Notes: a model not told the origin generated them from the letters alone. A stretch of 64,000 nucleotides of DNA from Fusobacterium sp. JB019 (GCA_030673965.1 JAUTCN010000019.1:40025-104024), one strand, 5' to 3'. Shown: positions 47,029-56,889, counted from the first letter of the stretch. A program made the numbers and translations.

Positions 47029-47610
47029 TTATCTTTTGTTATAAATTTTATCGATAATTCCGTAATCTAATGCCTCTTTTGCTGACATAAAATTATCTCT
47101 CTCTGTATCTTTTAATATTTCTTCTTTTGTTTTTCCACAATTTTTAGCTAAAATTTTACTTAAAGTATTTTTTATTTTTAGTATTTCTCTAGCTTGAATT
47201 TCAATATCTGTTGCTTGTCCTTGAGCTCCACCAAGAGGCTGATGTATCATCACCCTTGAATTTTCTAAAGCTGCTCTCTTTCCTTTAGCTCCTGCTGATA
47301 AAAGAAAAGCTCCCATACTTGCAGCTTGACCTATACAAATAGTTTGAACATCTGGTTTAATATAGTTCATAGTATCATATATTGCCATTCCTGCTGTAAC
47401 AACTCCTCCAGGACTATTTATATACATAATTATATCTTTTTCTGGATCCTCTGCTTCTAAAAATAAAAGCTGAGCTACTATTGCATTTGCTACATTATCA
47501 TTTACCTCTGTCCCTAAAAATATAATTCTATCTTTCAATAGCCTTGAATAAATATCATAAGATCTCTCTCCATTGCTAGTACTTTCTATTACTACTGGAT
47601 TATAATACAT
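47029..47610 (-). CDS. clpP: ClpP protease subunit
   Basis: ClpP forms the tetradecameric serine protease chamber. The 193-residue protein has the catalytic Ser in [11 protein letters not shown], the His in [17 protein letters not shown] and the Asp region further on ([14 protein letters not shown]). The start MYYNPVVIE follows a ggagggg site. That site abuts a long AU-only hairpin in the gap after tig, described separately. Expression may therefore be set both by read-through from tig and by the folding of this gap. Confidence 0.95.
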   Translation of the reverse strand: MYYNPVVIESTSNGERSYDIYSRLLKDRIIFLGTEVNDNVANAIVAQLLFLEAEDPEKDIIMYINSPGGVVTAGMAIYDTMNYIKPDVQTICIGQAASMGAFLLSAGAKGKRAALENSRVMIHQPLGGAQGQATDIEIQAREILKIKNTLSKILAKNCGKTKEEILKDTERDNFMSAKEALDYGIIDKIYNKR

Positions 47611-47622
47611 ATATTATCCCCT

Positions 47623-47689
47623 CCTTTATAGAAAAAATAAAACTTTTTATTTTTTCTATAAAGGGACATTGGGAAAATCCCAATGTCTC
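47623..47689 (-). promoter_or_regulatory. double hairpin between tig and clpP, abutting the clpP ribosome-binding site
   Basis: Two hairpins stand side by side on the minus strand. The first has arms ACATTGGGA and TCCCAATGT (within 47663-47689). The second is a perfect 20-bp inverted repeat made almost wholly of A-T pairs (47623-47642 with 47645-47664) and a two-base loop. Its 3' arm ends in AAAGG, which runs straight into AGGGG, so part of the clpP ribosome-binding site is inside the stem. The first hairpin lacks a good T run on this strand. Processing, translation control or partial termination are all possible. Confidence 0.65.
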
Positions 47690-47700
47690 CTTTTTTATTT

Positions 47701-48990
47701 TTATTTAACGTTTGCTACTAAGAAATCCATTGCTTTATTTATTACTAAATCAGCTTTTATGCTTCCTTTGAACTCGTCCATTTTTTTATTTTTATTTAAT
47801 TCTGCTTCTAAATCTTCAAATGTCATTCCATAAGAAGCTGCAAATTCTTTTGCTTTTTCTGTTAATTCTTCTTCTGTTACTTCTATTTTTTCCTCTTGAG
47901 CTATTCTATCTAAAACTAAGTCCATTTTTACTTTGTTTTCACTCATAGGAGCTAATTGATCATAAATACTTTCCATTGTTGAACCTGTCATTTTTAAGTA
48001 TTGTTCAAATTCCATTCCTTGAGATTTTAATTGTTGTGCAAATTGGTTGATTTTAGCATCTACTTCTTGCATTACTAAAGATTTAGGAACTTCTACTTCT
48101 GTTAATTCCATAACTTTTTGTAATACTCTTCCTTTAAATTCAACTTCAGCTGCTTCTTTTCCTTTTTTCTCAGTTTCTTCTCCTAATTTAGCTTTTAAAT
48201 CTTCAACATTTTCATATTTTAATTCTTTTGCTAATTCATCATTTAACTCAGGAGTAGCTAATTTTTTTATAGCATTTACTTTTACTTTAAATAAAGCAGG
48301 TTTTCCAGCTAAATTTTCTGCATGATATTGCTCAGGGAAAGTTACATTTACTTCTCCTTCTTGTCCTACAGTATATCCTACTAATTGGTCTTCAAAAGTA
48401 TCAATGAAAGAATGACTTCCTAATTCTAAAGTATGAGAATCAGCTTTTCCTCCTTCAAATGCAACTCCATCAACAAATCCTTCAAATGCAAGATCCATTG
48501 TATCTCCCATTTCAGCTTTATGTCCTTCTTCACACTCTTCTAATTTAGCTTTTCCTTTTAATAATTCAGCTATTGCTGCTTCTAATTTGTCATCAGACAT
48601 TTCAAATTCTGTTTTTTCTATTTCTAAATCTTTATATTGACCTAATGTGAATTCAGGGAATACATCTATTGAAGCAGTGATTTCAAATCCACCATCTTTT
48701 TTATCAGCTTTTGCATTATATAAAGGGCTAATTGGTTTTAATTCCTCTTCCTTTATAACATTTACAAAATCTGTTTTGATTAATTTGTCAGTAATTTCTT
48801 CTTTAATTTCTTTTTCGAATTTTGATTCTATTTGATCAATAGGTGCATGTCCTTTTCTGAATCCTGGAACCTCTACATTTTTTTGAATTTCTGCAAGTAC
48901 TTGCTTCTCTACTGGTGCAAATTCTTCCTTATCCCAAGTCATTGTAATCTCTAAAGCTGATTTTTCAAGTTTTTTAATTTCGTGTTTCAT
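47701..48990 (-). CDS. tig: trigger factor
   Basis: Trigger factor is the ribosome-bound chaperone and prolyl isomerase. The 429-residue protein has the N-terminal ribosome-binding domain with VPGFRKGHAP (the GFRxGxxP docking motif near residue 40). A central FKBP-type domain (GDTMDLAFEGFVDGVAFEGG) and the long helical C-terminal domain follow. It starts 29 bases after recJ with a strong ggagg site. The tig-clpP-clpX-lon order is a common bacterial arrangement for folding and quality control. Confidence 0.95.
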   Translation of the reverse strand: MKHEIKKLEKSALEITMTWDKEEFAPVEKQVLAEIQKNVEVPGFRKGHAPIDQIESKFEKEIKEEITDKLIKTDFVNVIKEEELKPISPLYNAKADKKDGGFEITASIDVFPEFTLGQYKDLEIEKTEFEMSDDKLEAAIAELLKGKAKLEECEEGHKAEMGDTMDLAFEGFVDGVAFEGGKADSHTLELGSHSFIDTFEDQLVGYTVGQEGEVNVTFPEQYHAENLAGKPALFKVKVNAIKKLATPELNDELAKELKYENVEDLKAKLGEETEKKGKEAAEVEFKGRVLQKVMELTEVEVPKSLVMQEVDAKINQFAQQLKSQGMEFEQYLKMTGSTMESIYDQLAPMSENKVKMDLVLDRIAQEEKIEVTEEELTEKAKEFAASYGMTFEDLEAELNKNKKMDEFKGSIKADLVINKAMDFLVANVK

Positions 48991-49019
48991 TTTTTCCTCC
49001 TTAGTTTTTTATATAAAAT

Positions 49020-50705
49020 TTATTTTATACTCTTTATTCTTATGTTATATCTTTCTTTACCTCTTACCATTATTTTTTCAGGATAATAAACTATTTTTAA
49101 ATCATTTAAATTCTTTATATTTTTTATATCATTTGATAAATTAAAAGCAATATAAGAATATTCTTTATTATCTTTTCTCAAGATTCCACTAAAATGTCTA
49201 TCTTCCACTCCAAACTTTTCAATTGTTTTTATTTCAATATTTTTATCTGAAAATAATGGCTGCTTATTTGATAATCCATAAGGAGATAATTTTTTCATAT
49301 CTTCCAACAAATTTTCATCTATATCATTAACTGATAGTTCTGTATCAATTTCTATTATTTGACGTTCTTTTTCTTTATCTAAATTATTAACTTTTTCCGC
49401 AAATATTTTTTCAATTTTATCTAAATTTTCAACTTTAGCTACAAATCCTGCTGCTAAATCATGTCCTCCAAACCTAATAAAGTTATCTTTTATATCTGCA
49501 AATATATTAAATACATTGACTCCATTACTACTTCTACAAGAAGCTTTTCCAACTCCATTGCTAATAGCTACTAATATTACTGGAACACCGTACTTTATGG
49601 ATAATCTTGAAGATACCACCCCAATAACCCCTGGATGCCAATTTTTAGACTTTAAATATATATATTTTTCTTGCCTATTATCTGTATAAGACTCTATTAT
49701 ATCAATAGCTTCATCAAATATTTTTTTTTCTAATCTTCTTCTTATTTTATTCATTTTTTTCATTTCTTCAATGATATTATATATTTTAAAATCATCCTCT
49801 TCTATGAAAAAATCTGCTCCCACTTTTGAAATTCCTATTCTTCCCAAGGAATTTATCAAAGGAGAAATAAAATAGCTTACATCAGTTGTAGTTATTCTTT
49901 TATTTTGAAATCTTAAATACTTCAAAAGATAAAATAATCCATTAACATTAGTATTTTTCAAAACCTTTAGACCATTGCTAATAATTATTCTATTCTCATC
50001 AATCATCGGAACAACATCTGCAACTGTTCCTATCATTATTATATCTAAGTATTTATATAAATTTTCTTCAGATATTCCTAATTTTCTGTATAAACCTTGA
50101 GCTAATTTTAAAGCTACTCCTGCTCCAGACAAATATTTAAATTTATATGTCTTGCTTATTTTAGGATTTATCAAGATATACTCATCATCAAATTCTTCTT
50201 TTTCAGATTTATGATGATCTGTAACTATAATATCTACACCTATGCTTTTAGCATATCTTATATCCTCTATTGAGTTTGCTCCTGTATCTACAGTAATTAC
50301 AAGTTTTCCTTTCTTGCTTTTTACGAAATCTGCAGTTTTTTTATCAAATCCATAGTTTTCTTCCATTCTATTTGGAATATAATAGCCTGTTTTTATTCCT
50401 ATACTTCTAAAAACATGAACTAAAAAAGCTGTAGCACTTATTCCATCAACATCATAATCACCATATATATATATCTTTTCATGATTATTCTTTTTTTCTA
50501 TAATTTTTAAAACAGCCTCTTCCATTTTTTCAAATTCAAAAGGATCTCTAAGCTGATTTAAATCAGGATTTATAAATTTATTCACTTCTTCTTTTTCAGT
50601 TAATTGTTTCTTCAACAAAAGTTTTGTAAGTATATTTGAAGTTCCCCATTCTATAGATTTTTCTTTTACTAAAGAATCTTCTATATTGCTATTTTTCCAC
50701 AACAT
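49020..50705 (-). CDS. recJ: single-strand DNA exonuclease RecJ
   Basis: RecJ degrades single-stranded DNA 5' to 3' in recombination and repair. The 561-residue protein has the DHH phosphoesterase motifs in order: YGDYDVDGISA, ITVDTGAN, VTDHHKSE, and the DHHA1 domain with RFGGHDLAAGF. The length is close to the standard core RecJ. It lies nine bases after rbfA, so it is tied into the translation-factor operon. Confidence 0.94.
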   Translation of the reverse strand: MLWKNSNIEDSLVKEKSIEWGTSNILTKLLLKKQLTEKEEVNKFINPDLNQLRDPFEFEKMEEAVLKIIEKKNNHEKIYIYGDYDVDGISATAFLVHVFRSIGIKTGYYIPNRMEENYGFDKKTADFVKSKKGKLVITVDTGANSIEDIRYAKSIGVDIIVTDHHKSEKEEFDDEYILINPKISKTYKFKYLSGAGVALKLAQGLYRKLGISEENLYKYLDIIMIGTVADVVPMIDENRIIISNGLKVLKNTNVNGLFYLLKYLRFQNKRITTTDVSYFISPLINSLGRIGISKVGADFFIEEDDFKIYNIIEEMKKMNKIRRRLEKKIFDEAIDIIESYTDNRQEKYIYLKSKNWHPGVIGVVSSRLSIKYGVPVILVAISNGVGKASCRSSNGVNVFNIFADIKDNFIRFGGHDLAAGFVAKVENLDKIEKIFAEKVNNLDKEKERQIIEIDTELSVNDIDENLLEDMKKLSPYGLSNKQPLFSDKNIEIKTIEKFGVEDRHFSGILRKDNKEYSYIAFNLSNDIKNIKNLNDLKIVYYPEKIMVRGKERYNIRIKSIK

Positions 50706-50714
50706 TGTCTTCGC

Positions 50715-51077
50715 CTAGCCCTTATTTGTTTTTAAATCATCTAGTAATTTAGAAATTTTAACAGCGTATTCTATAGAGGTGTCTAATTTAACTCTCATTT
50801 CAGGTGTATATCTAAGGGCTAAATTTCTTGCTACTTCTTTTCTTAGAAAACCTCTTATTTCATTTAAACCTTCTAAAACTTTTGAGTTATCTATATTTTT
50901 ACCTTGTACAGGTAAAACTGTAAAATATAAATCTGCAAATTTCAAGTCTTCTGTTACTCTAACTTTTGTTAAAGAAACTAAACCTTTAACTTTTGGATTT
51001 TTTATATCACTTAAAAATAGCATTGAAACAACCCTTAATATTTCCTTTTCTATAGAAGCTAATCTTTCTTTTCTCAT
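50715..51077 (-). CDS. rbfA: ribosome-binding factor A
   Basis: RbfA assists maturation of the 30S subunit near the 5' end of 16S rRNA. The 120-residue protein has the KH-like fold core: KEILRVVSMLFLSDIKNPKVKG, VTEDLKFADLYFTV and LRYTPEMRVKLDTS. The length and its place directly after infB are both typical. It has a strong aggagg site. Confidence 0.94.
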   Translation of the reverse strand: MRKERLASIEKEILRVVSMLFLSDIKNPKVKGLVSLTKVRVTEDLKFADLYFTVLPVQGKNIDNSKVLEGLNEIRGFLRKEVARNLALRYTPEMRVKLDTSIEYAVKISKLLDDLKTNKG

Positions 51078-51108
51078 TTTCTTGCCTCCTTCTAATTAAA
51101 AAGTAAAC

Positions 51109-53223
51109 TTATTTTTTATCGTTAAGAGTTCTTTTTATTTCTACAACATCAAATGCTTCTACTATATCATCTACTTTTATATCATTAAAGTTTTCTATTC
51201 CTAATCCACATTCTTGACCAGCAACAACTTCTTTAACATCATCTTTAAATCTTTTTAAAGATGCTAATTTCCCTTCATATACAATAGTTCCATTTCTAAG
51301 TATTCTTACATTTGACTCTCTTCTTACTTTTCCATCTACAACAACACATCCAGCTACATTTCCTACTTTTGTAACTTTGAATATTTGTTTGATTTCTATT
51401 CTTCCTAAATAGCTTTCTTTATATTCTGGTTTTAACATACCTGTTAAAGCTTTTTCTACATCTTCAATTATTTCATAAATTATAGAAGATGTTCTTATTT
51501 CTATTCCTGCTTTTTCAGCATCTTTTATAGCTTTAGTTGTTGGTCTAACATTAAATCCTACCACAATTGCTCCTGAAACTTCTGCAAGTCTTACATCACT
51601 TTCAGTTATTGCTCCTGGAGTTGCTTGAACTATATTAACTGCAACTTCATCATTATTTAATTTCATTAATGATTCAACTAGTGCTTGTGCAGATCCTTTA
51701 GAATCAGCTCTTATAACTAAGTTTAATTCCTTAATTCCTTCTTGTTCAAAACTTTCTGATAATGACTCTAGAGTTACTGTTTTTCTTGATTGTTCTCCTA
51801 ATCTTCTTTCTTTAGTCATTTCTTCAACTATTCTTTTTGCATGTTGTTCATTTTGAATTACATAAACAGAATCTCCTGCATCTGGAACAGTATTAAATCC
51901 TATTATTTCAACTGGTTGAGACATTTCAGCTTTATTTACTTTTTTACCTTTATCATCAATTAGAGCTCTTATTTTACCATAAGATTCTCCTGCAACAACA
52001 ACGTCTCCAATTTTCACATTACCCTCTTGGATTAATATATCTGCAACTGGCCCAACTTGTGCATCTAATTTAGATTCAAGAACTACTGCCTTACCTCTTT
52101 TTTTAGGATTAGCTTTTAGTTCTAATATTTCAGCTGTTAATAGAATTGTTTCTAATAAATCATCTAGATTCATTCTAGCTTTAGCAGAAACTTCTACAAA
52201 TTCTACGTCTCCACCCCATTCAACTGAAACTAAACCATATTCCATTAACTCTTGTTTAACTTTTAAAGGATTAGCTTCTGGCTTATCTATTTTGTTAACT
52301 GCTATAATTATTGGAACATTAGCAGCTTTAGCATGTGATATTGCCTCAACTGTTTGTGGCATTACACCATCATCTGCAGCTACAACTAATATTGCTATAT
52401 CAGTTACTTGCGCTCCTCTTGCTCTCATATCTGTAAAAGCCTCATGTCCTGGTGTATCTACAAAAGTTATTTTTTTACCATCTTTAACAACTTGATAAGC
52501 ACCTATTTTTTGTGTAATTCCACCAGCTTCTCCATCAACAACTTGAGTACTTCTAATTGCATCTAAAAGAGATGTTTTACCATGGTCAACATGTCCCATT
52601 ATTGTTATAACTGGAGCTCTTTCTTCTAAATCAGCTTCTTTATCTTCTATCTCTAAAGCAAATTTATCTCCAAATTCAATTTTTTCTTCTTCTTCAGCTT
52701 CTACTAAGATATCATATTCTGCTGCTAATTCTTCTGCTAATTCTAAATTAACTGGACTGTTTATTGTATACATTCCACCTTGCAAAAATAATTTTTTTAT
52801 TAAACTAGAACTATTCACTCCTAATTTTTCAGCAAAATCACCTAAAGTCATTTCACCTCTCATTTTTATTATTTTTATTCCATCTTCTTCTACTAAAACA
52901 CCAGCTTCTGTGTCTGCTTTTTTAACAACAAAATCTGCTCTTCTACCTTTTTTCTTTTTTTTATTTTTATTTTTTTTCTCTTTTTTCTTATCTATGTTTT
53001 TTACCTCTTTATTTTCTTTATTTTTTATTTTTTTCTTTTTATTTTTATTTTTTCTCTCTTTTTTATCATCTTTTAAAAAATGATTTTTTATTTTATCTAC
53101 CTGATCATCTGTTAAACCAGATAAATGAGAAGATACCTCTATCCCTAATTCTTTAATCAAGCTTAAAAACTCTTTATTTCCTATCTCATATTTTTTTGCT
53201 AATTCATGAACTCTTACTTTCAT
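51109..53223 (-). CDS. infB: translation initiation factor IF-2
   Basis: IF-2 delivers initiator tRNA to the 30S subunit. At 704 residues it has a short N-domain. Its linker at about residues 50-105 is extremely rich in Lys, with only scattered Asn, Glu and Ile. The G-domain follows, with GHVDHGKTSLLDAI, DTPGHEAFTDMRARG and NKIDKPEA, then the C-terminal domains. The Lys-rich linker makes the gene locally nearly pure A on the sense strand. The order nusA-ylxRQ-infB-rbfA is the usual one. Confidence 0.96.
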   Translation of the reverse strand: MKVRVHELAKKYEIGNKEFLSLIKELGIEVSSHLSGLTDDQVDKIKNHFLKDDKKERKNKNKKKKIKNKENKEVKNIDKKKEKKNKNKKKKKGRRADFVVKKADTEAGVLVEEDGIKIIKMRGEMTLGDFAEKLGVNSSSLIKKLFLQGGMYTINSPVNLELAEELAAEYDILVEAEEEEKIEFGDKFALEIEDKEADLEERAPVITIMGHVDHGKTSLLDAIRSTQVVDGEAGGITQKIGAYQVVKDGKKITFVDTPGHEAFTDMRARGAQVTDIAILVVAADDGVMPQTVEAISHAKAANVPIIIAVNKIDKPEANPLKVKQELMEYGLVSVEWGGDVEFVEVSAKARMNLDDLLETILLTAEILELKANPKKRGKAVVLESKLDAQVGPVADILIQEGNVKIGDVVVAGESYGKIRALIDDKGKKVNKAEMSQPVEIIGFNTVPDAGDSVYVIQNEQHAKRIVEEMTKERRLGEQSRKTVTLESLSESFEQEGIKELNLVIRADSKGSAQALVESLMKLNNDEVAVNIVQATPGAITESDVRLAEVSGAIVVGFNVRPTTKAIKDAEKAGIEIRTSSIIYEIIEDVEKALTGMLKPEYKESYLGRIEIKQIFKVTKVGNVAGCVVVDGKVRRESNVRILRNGTIVYEGKLASLKRFKDDVKEVVAGQECGLGIENFNDIKVDDIVEAFDVVEIKRTLNDKK

Positions 53224-53248
53224 TTATTCTTAGCACCCCCTTCAAAAC

Positions 53249-53767
53249 TTATTCTATAAGTCCTCGGGCCACCTTCTTATTTTTAACAGCAATCACATTT
53301 ACTTCTTCTTTGTTGAATATTTCTCCTAACTGAATTTTACTTCCATAATGAACATAACTAATGTTTTTTTCATTTGCTTTTTTTATTAATTTATTATCAT
53401 TTTTTTCGCTTATATCTTCAGCTATTATCATAAAATGAATTTTATCTATCTCTTCTAAAATCATATTTATTCCAAAAACTAATTCTTGAGAATTTTTCAT
53501 TGCTTTCAAAACTTTAAGATAATCCTTGGTATCTTTTTTTAATAAGTTTAACATTTTTAGTAAGTCATCTATTTCCATTTTTATTTTCTTATGTTTTGAT
53601 AATCTTTTTATACATTCTTGAGATTTGCATACATATTTCCCTCTTTGTTGAGCCTTCATTTTCTCATCAAAGGAATATTTAGAGCCTTTTTCAACAATCC
53701 TAAACAATTTATCTTTAGTATATTTTTTCCTACAGATTATACATGTTCTTTCAGAAATCTTAGTCAT
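53249..53767 (-). CDS. YlxR-L7Ae fusion RNA-binding protein
   Basis: Residues 1 to about 80 are a YlxR (DUF448, RnpM) domain with RTCIICRKKYTKDKLFRIV and GRGAYVC-type motif RGKYVCKSQECIKRL. Residues from about 90 to 172 look like an L7Ae/YlxQ domain, with ELVFGINMILEEI and later IMIAEDISEK and HYGSKIQLGEIF. In Bacillus these are two separate genes, ylxR and ylxQ, in the same operon position. Here they form one 172-residue chain. The start overlaps the nusA end by eight bases. A role in RNase P or rRNA handling is suggested by the family. Confidence 0.82.
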   Translation of the reverse strand: MTKISERTCIICRKKYTKDKLFRIVEKGSKYSFDEKMKAQQRGKYVCKSQECIKRLSKHKKIKMEIDDLLKMLNLLKKDTKDYLKVLKAMKNSQELVFGINMILEEIDKIHFMIIAEDISEKNDNKLIKKANEKNISYVHYGSKIQLGEIFNKEEVNVIAVKNKKVARGLIE

Positions 53768-54821
53768 TGTTTTCCTCTGTTGTTTCTTTTACTTTTATAT
53801 CTACTCTCATTCCAGTTAATTTTGCTGCTAATCTTGCATTTTGACCATTTTTACCAATAGCTAATGATAATTGAGAAGGGTCAACAATAACTCTTGCTGT
53901 AGTATCATCTTCTAAAATTTCAACACTATTTACTTTTGCTGGGCTAAGTACTGCTGATACAAATTCTTCTCTTGATTCTTTCCATTCAACTATATCTATT
54001 TTTTCTCCATTTAATTCATCTACAATATTTCTTATTCTTAGTCCTTTTTGTCCTATACAAGCTCCTATTGTATCAATATTTTTATCTTCAGAATAAACTG
54101 CTATTTTAGCTCTTGATCCAGCTTCTCTTGCAACTGATTTAATTTCTATTAATCCTTCAGATATTTCAGGGATTTCTAATTCAAATAATTTTCTTAAAAG
54201 TCCCTCATTTTTTCTAGATATTACTATTTTAGGGAATTTGCTTGTTTTTTCAACTTCTGCAACATAAACTTTAATTCTATCCCCTACTCTATATACATCA
54301 GATGGTGATTGCTCTGATATAGGTAGAACTGCTTCAGTCCCATCAAACTCTATAAAAATACTTTTTCTATCGTCGATTCTTCTTATAATTCCGATAATTA
54401 TATCTTTTTCTCTAACTTTAAATTTATCATAAATCCCTGTTCTTTCAGCTTCTCTAACTTTTTGAATAACTATTTGTTTACCGTTTTGAATTGCATTTCT
54501 TCTGAATTCTTCACAATTAACTTCAATTTTTATTTCGTCACCTATTTTAACTCTTTTCTTATATTCTTTAGCATCCTCTAAAGAAATTTCTAAAGCTGCA
54601 TCATAAACATCATCAACAATAGTTTTTAATTCATAGACCTTAATTTCTCCTGTTGTTCTGTTTATTTCAACCTGAACATTTTCTTCTTCTCCAAAATGTT
54701 TTTTATAAGCTGCTAAAAGAGCTTGTTCCACTGTTTCTAATAAACTTTCTTGACTTAATCCTTTTGACTTTTCTAACTCCTCTAATGCTGCTAGAAATTT
54801 TTTACCGTCTTTACTTCTCAT
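53760..54821 (-). CDS. nusA: transcription termination/antitermination factor NusA
   Basis: NusA binds RNA polymerase and nascent RNA to control pausing, termination and rRNA antitermination. The 353-residue protein has the N-terminal polymerase-binding domain, an S1 domain (RTGIYDKFKVREKDIIIGIIRR) and two KH domains (GACIGQKGLRIRNIVDEL and LSLAIGKNGQNARLAAKL). It lacks the C-terminal acidic repeats of the E. coli protein, as in most non-proteobacterial forms. It follows rimP by 22 bases with a strong aggagg site. Confidence 0.95.
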   Translation of the reverse strand: MRSKDGKKFLAALEELEKSKGLSQESLLETVEQALLAAYKKHFGEEENVQVEINRTTGEIKVYELKTIVDDVYDAALEISLEDAKEYKKRVKIGDEIKIEVNCEEFRRNAIQNGKQIVIQKVREAERTGIYDKFKVREKDIIIGIIRRIDDRKSIFIEFDGTEAVLPISEQSPSDVYRVGDRIKVYVAEVEKTSKFPKIVISRKNEGLLRKLFELEIPEISEGLIEIKSVAREAGSRAKIAVYSEDKNIDTIGACIGQKGLRIRNIVDELNGEKIDIVEWKESREEFVSAVLSPAKVNSVEILEDDTTARVIVDPSQLSLAIGKNGQNARLAAKLTGMRVDIKVKETTEENND

Positions 54822-54843
54822 TTTCTCCTCCTAAAGTCTAATT

Positions 54844-55317
54844 TTAATTATCTTTAAAATCATAGACTAGATTAGACTTCCTAATCTCTTTAAATGGTAT
54901 TTGTAATTCTTCCTCAGTTTGAAGAAATACAGTATCGTTTTCAAATTTTGTTAATATACCTTCAAAATTCTTTTTATCATTTAACTTATGTTTTAGACTT
55001 ACTCTTATCTTTGAACCTTGAAATCTAATAAAATCTCTTGGCTTTTTCAAAGGTCTTTCTATCCCAGGTGAAGAAATTTCTAAAAAGAACTTTTTGTCAA
55101 TAATCTTATCAATATCTTCATCAATAGCTAAACTTACTTTAGCACAATCATCTAAAGATACTTCCTTATCTAAATACTCTATATAAACCCTTACATACCA
55201 GTATCCACCATCTTGAAGATATTCTATATCAACTAGTTCTAATTTCATTTCTTTTAAAACTGGATTAACTATCTTCTCTATTTTTTCTATAACCTTCAGT
55301 TTTTCTTCCTTTTCCAA
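54844..55317 (-). CDS. rimP: ribosome maturation factor RimP
   Basis: RimP helps assemble the 30S subunit. The 157-residue protein has the family landmarks LKLELVDIEYLQDGGYWYVRVYIE and KFFLEISSPGIERPLKKPRDF (the SSPGxxRPL motif), and a C-terminal Sm-like domain. The start appears to be TTG at 55317 (MEKEEKLKVIE), with gaggtg about eight bases upstream; no ATG fits. It heads the long minus-strand run rimP to valS. Confidence 0.92.
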   Translation of the reverse strand: MEKEEKLKVIEKIEKIVNPVLKEMKLELVDIEYLQDGGYWYVRVYIEYLDKEVSLDDCAKVSLAIDEDIDKIIDKKFFLEISSPGIERPLKKPRDFIRFQGSKIRVSLKHKLNDKKNFEGILTKFENDTVFLQTEEELQIPFKEIRKSNLVYDFKDN

Positions 55318-55354
55318 AACAATTCACCTCTCTTTCTAATCCTTACCATAAATA

Positions 55355-55431
55355 AAGAGTGGGTCTCCCCACTCTTCTCTAAATAATATACTTTACCTCG
55401 AAATTATACCACATAAATCCAAAAAAATCAA
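55355..55431 (-). promoter_or_regulatory. promoter of the rimP operon with a terminator-like leader hairpin
   Basis: On the minus strand TTGATT (55426-55431) and TATAAT (55403-55408) are 17 bases apart. Between the expected transcript start (about 55396) and rimP lies a hairpin, AAGAGTGGG-GAGA-CCCACTCTT (55355-55376), followed by TTTATTTAT. Because it is downstream of the promoter it could attenuate the operon. It may also end metK transcripts. Confidence 0.6.
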
Positions 55432-55489
55432 TCATTCTTTAGATTTTTTGCACCTCTAACCAAGGTCATAAAGACTTGTTTTTTGTCAT

Positions 55490-56644
55490 TTATAAATTAA
55501 AATATTTTTTTAATTCTTCTACTTTATCTATTCTTTCCCAAGGAAGATCAATATCAGTTCTTCCTATGTGACCAAAAGCTGCAAGATCTTGATATTTAAA
55601 TTCTCCGCTTCTTAATTTTAAATCTCTTTCAATCCCTCTTGGAGTTAAATCAAATATATTTTTTACTGCTTTCGATAAGTCTATTTCATCAACTTTCCCT
55701 GTTCCAAATGTATCCACTTTTATTGATATTGGCTCTACTACTCCTATGGCATAAGATAATTGAACCTCACATTTGTAAGCTAAATCAGCTGCAACTATAT
55801 TTTTTGCAACCCATCTTGCTGCATAAGCTGCAGATCTATCAACTTTAGAAGGGTCTTTTCCAGAAAAAGCTCCTCCTCCATGTCTAAAGTACCCACCATA
55901 TGTATCAACTATAATTTTTCTACCTGTTAATCCTGTATCTCCGTGAGGTCCCCCAATTATAAATTGACCTGTAGGATTTATAAATATTTTTTTTACATCT
56001 TCAAATTTCAAATTATATTTTCTAAGAACAGGATCTATCACCAATTCTTTTAAATCTTTATGGATTTTTTCTTGTGTAACATCTGGATTATGTTGAGCTG
56101 ATACTACTATTGCTTCAACAAATTGTATTTTTTCATTTTTATCATAAGCTAAAGTTACCTGAGATTTAGCATCTGGTCTTGCCCAAGCTAATACCCCATT
56201 ATCTTTTAATTCCACATAAACTTTTAATATTTCTCTTGCTAATATAAGAGCAAGTGGCATAAGTTCTGGAGTTTCTTTTACAGCTCCACCAAACATTATT
56301 CCCTGGTCTCCTGCTCCACCTCTATCAACTCCCATTGCAATATCTGGAGATTGAGCATGTATTGAATTAAAGACCCCACAGTCACTGTCAAATCCCATTC
56401 CTGGTTTATATCCTATTTCTCTTATTTTATCTCTTACTACATTTTGAATATTTACAAAAGTTTTAGTTGTTATTTCACCTCCAACTATAACCTGTCCTGT
56501 TGTACAAAATACTTCACACGCTACTCTTGATTCTTGATCATCTTTCAAACACGCATCTAAAACTGCATCTGATATTTGATCAGAAACTTTATCTGGATGT
56601 CCTGGGGAAACGCATTCTGAAGTAAAATAAATTAAATCTTCCAT
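55490..56644 (-). CDS. metK: S-adenosylmethionine synthetase
   Basis: MetK makes S-adenosylmethionine from methionine and ATP. The 384-residue protein has normal length and the motifs [23 protein letters not shown], the [10 protein letters not shown] hexapeptide region, [24 protein letters not shown] and [16 protein letters not shown]. It stands alone behind a SAM-I riboswitch, so its product represses its own expression. The start follows aaggagga. Confidence 0.96.
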   Translation of the reverse strand: MEDLIYFTSECVSPGHPDKVSDQISDAVLDACLKDDQESRVACEVFCTTGQVIVGGEITTKTFVNIQNVVRDKIREIGYKPGMGFDSDCGVFNSIHAQSPDIAMGVDRGGAGDQGIMFGGAVKETPELMPLALILAREILKVYVELKDNGVLAWARPDAKSQVTLAYDKNEKIQFVEAIVVSAQHNPDVTQEKIHKDLKELVIDPVLRKYNLKFEDVKKIFINPTGQFIIGGPHGDTGLTGRKIIVDTYGGYFRHGGGAFSGKDPSKVDRSAAYAARWVAKNIVAADLAYKCEVQLSYAIGVVEPISIKVDTFGTGKVDEIDLSKAVKNIFDLTPRGIERDLKLRSGEFKYQDLAAFGHIGRTDIDLPWERIDKVEELKKYFNL

Positions 56645-56713
56645 TAAATCCTCCTTAAAATATTATATATCTAAACATTATAATAATATATTCCAAATTT
56701 TTATTTTCAAATA

Positions 56714-56839
56714 AAAAGTCCTTTCCATAGGAAAGGACATAATATATTCATACTTGTCCCATCTATTTGGAATTAGCACCACACAATAATGTAGGTTGCT
56801 GAGACATCTACGGGCCAATCCCTCCGTCTCTCTTGATGG
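56714..56839 (-). ncRNA. SAM-I (S-box) riboswitch with terminator, ahead of metK
   Basis: The minus strand shows the S-box core in order: AAGAGAGACGGAGGGA, TGGCCCG, CAGCAACC and GGTGCTAATTCC. The closing stem P1 is CCATC with GATGG. Downstream, GTCCTTTCC and GGAAAGGAC form a terminator followed by TTTTT. GGGACA at the end of P1 can pair with TGTCC of the terminator as the antiterminator. High SAM should turn metK off. Confidence 0.95.
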
Positions 56840-56852
56840 TATTTCAGTATAT

Positions 56853-56881
56853 ATTTTATTATTCTTTGTTCAAAAAGTCAA
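56853..56881 (-). promoter_or_regulatory. promoter of metK
   Basis: TTGACT (56876-56881) and TAAAAT (56853-56858) are 17 bases apart on the minus strand, with the transcript start expected just ahead of the riboswitch. Confidence 0.78.
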
Positions 56882-56889
56882 GATTTTTT

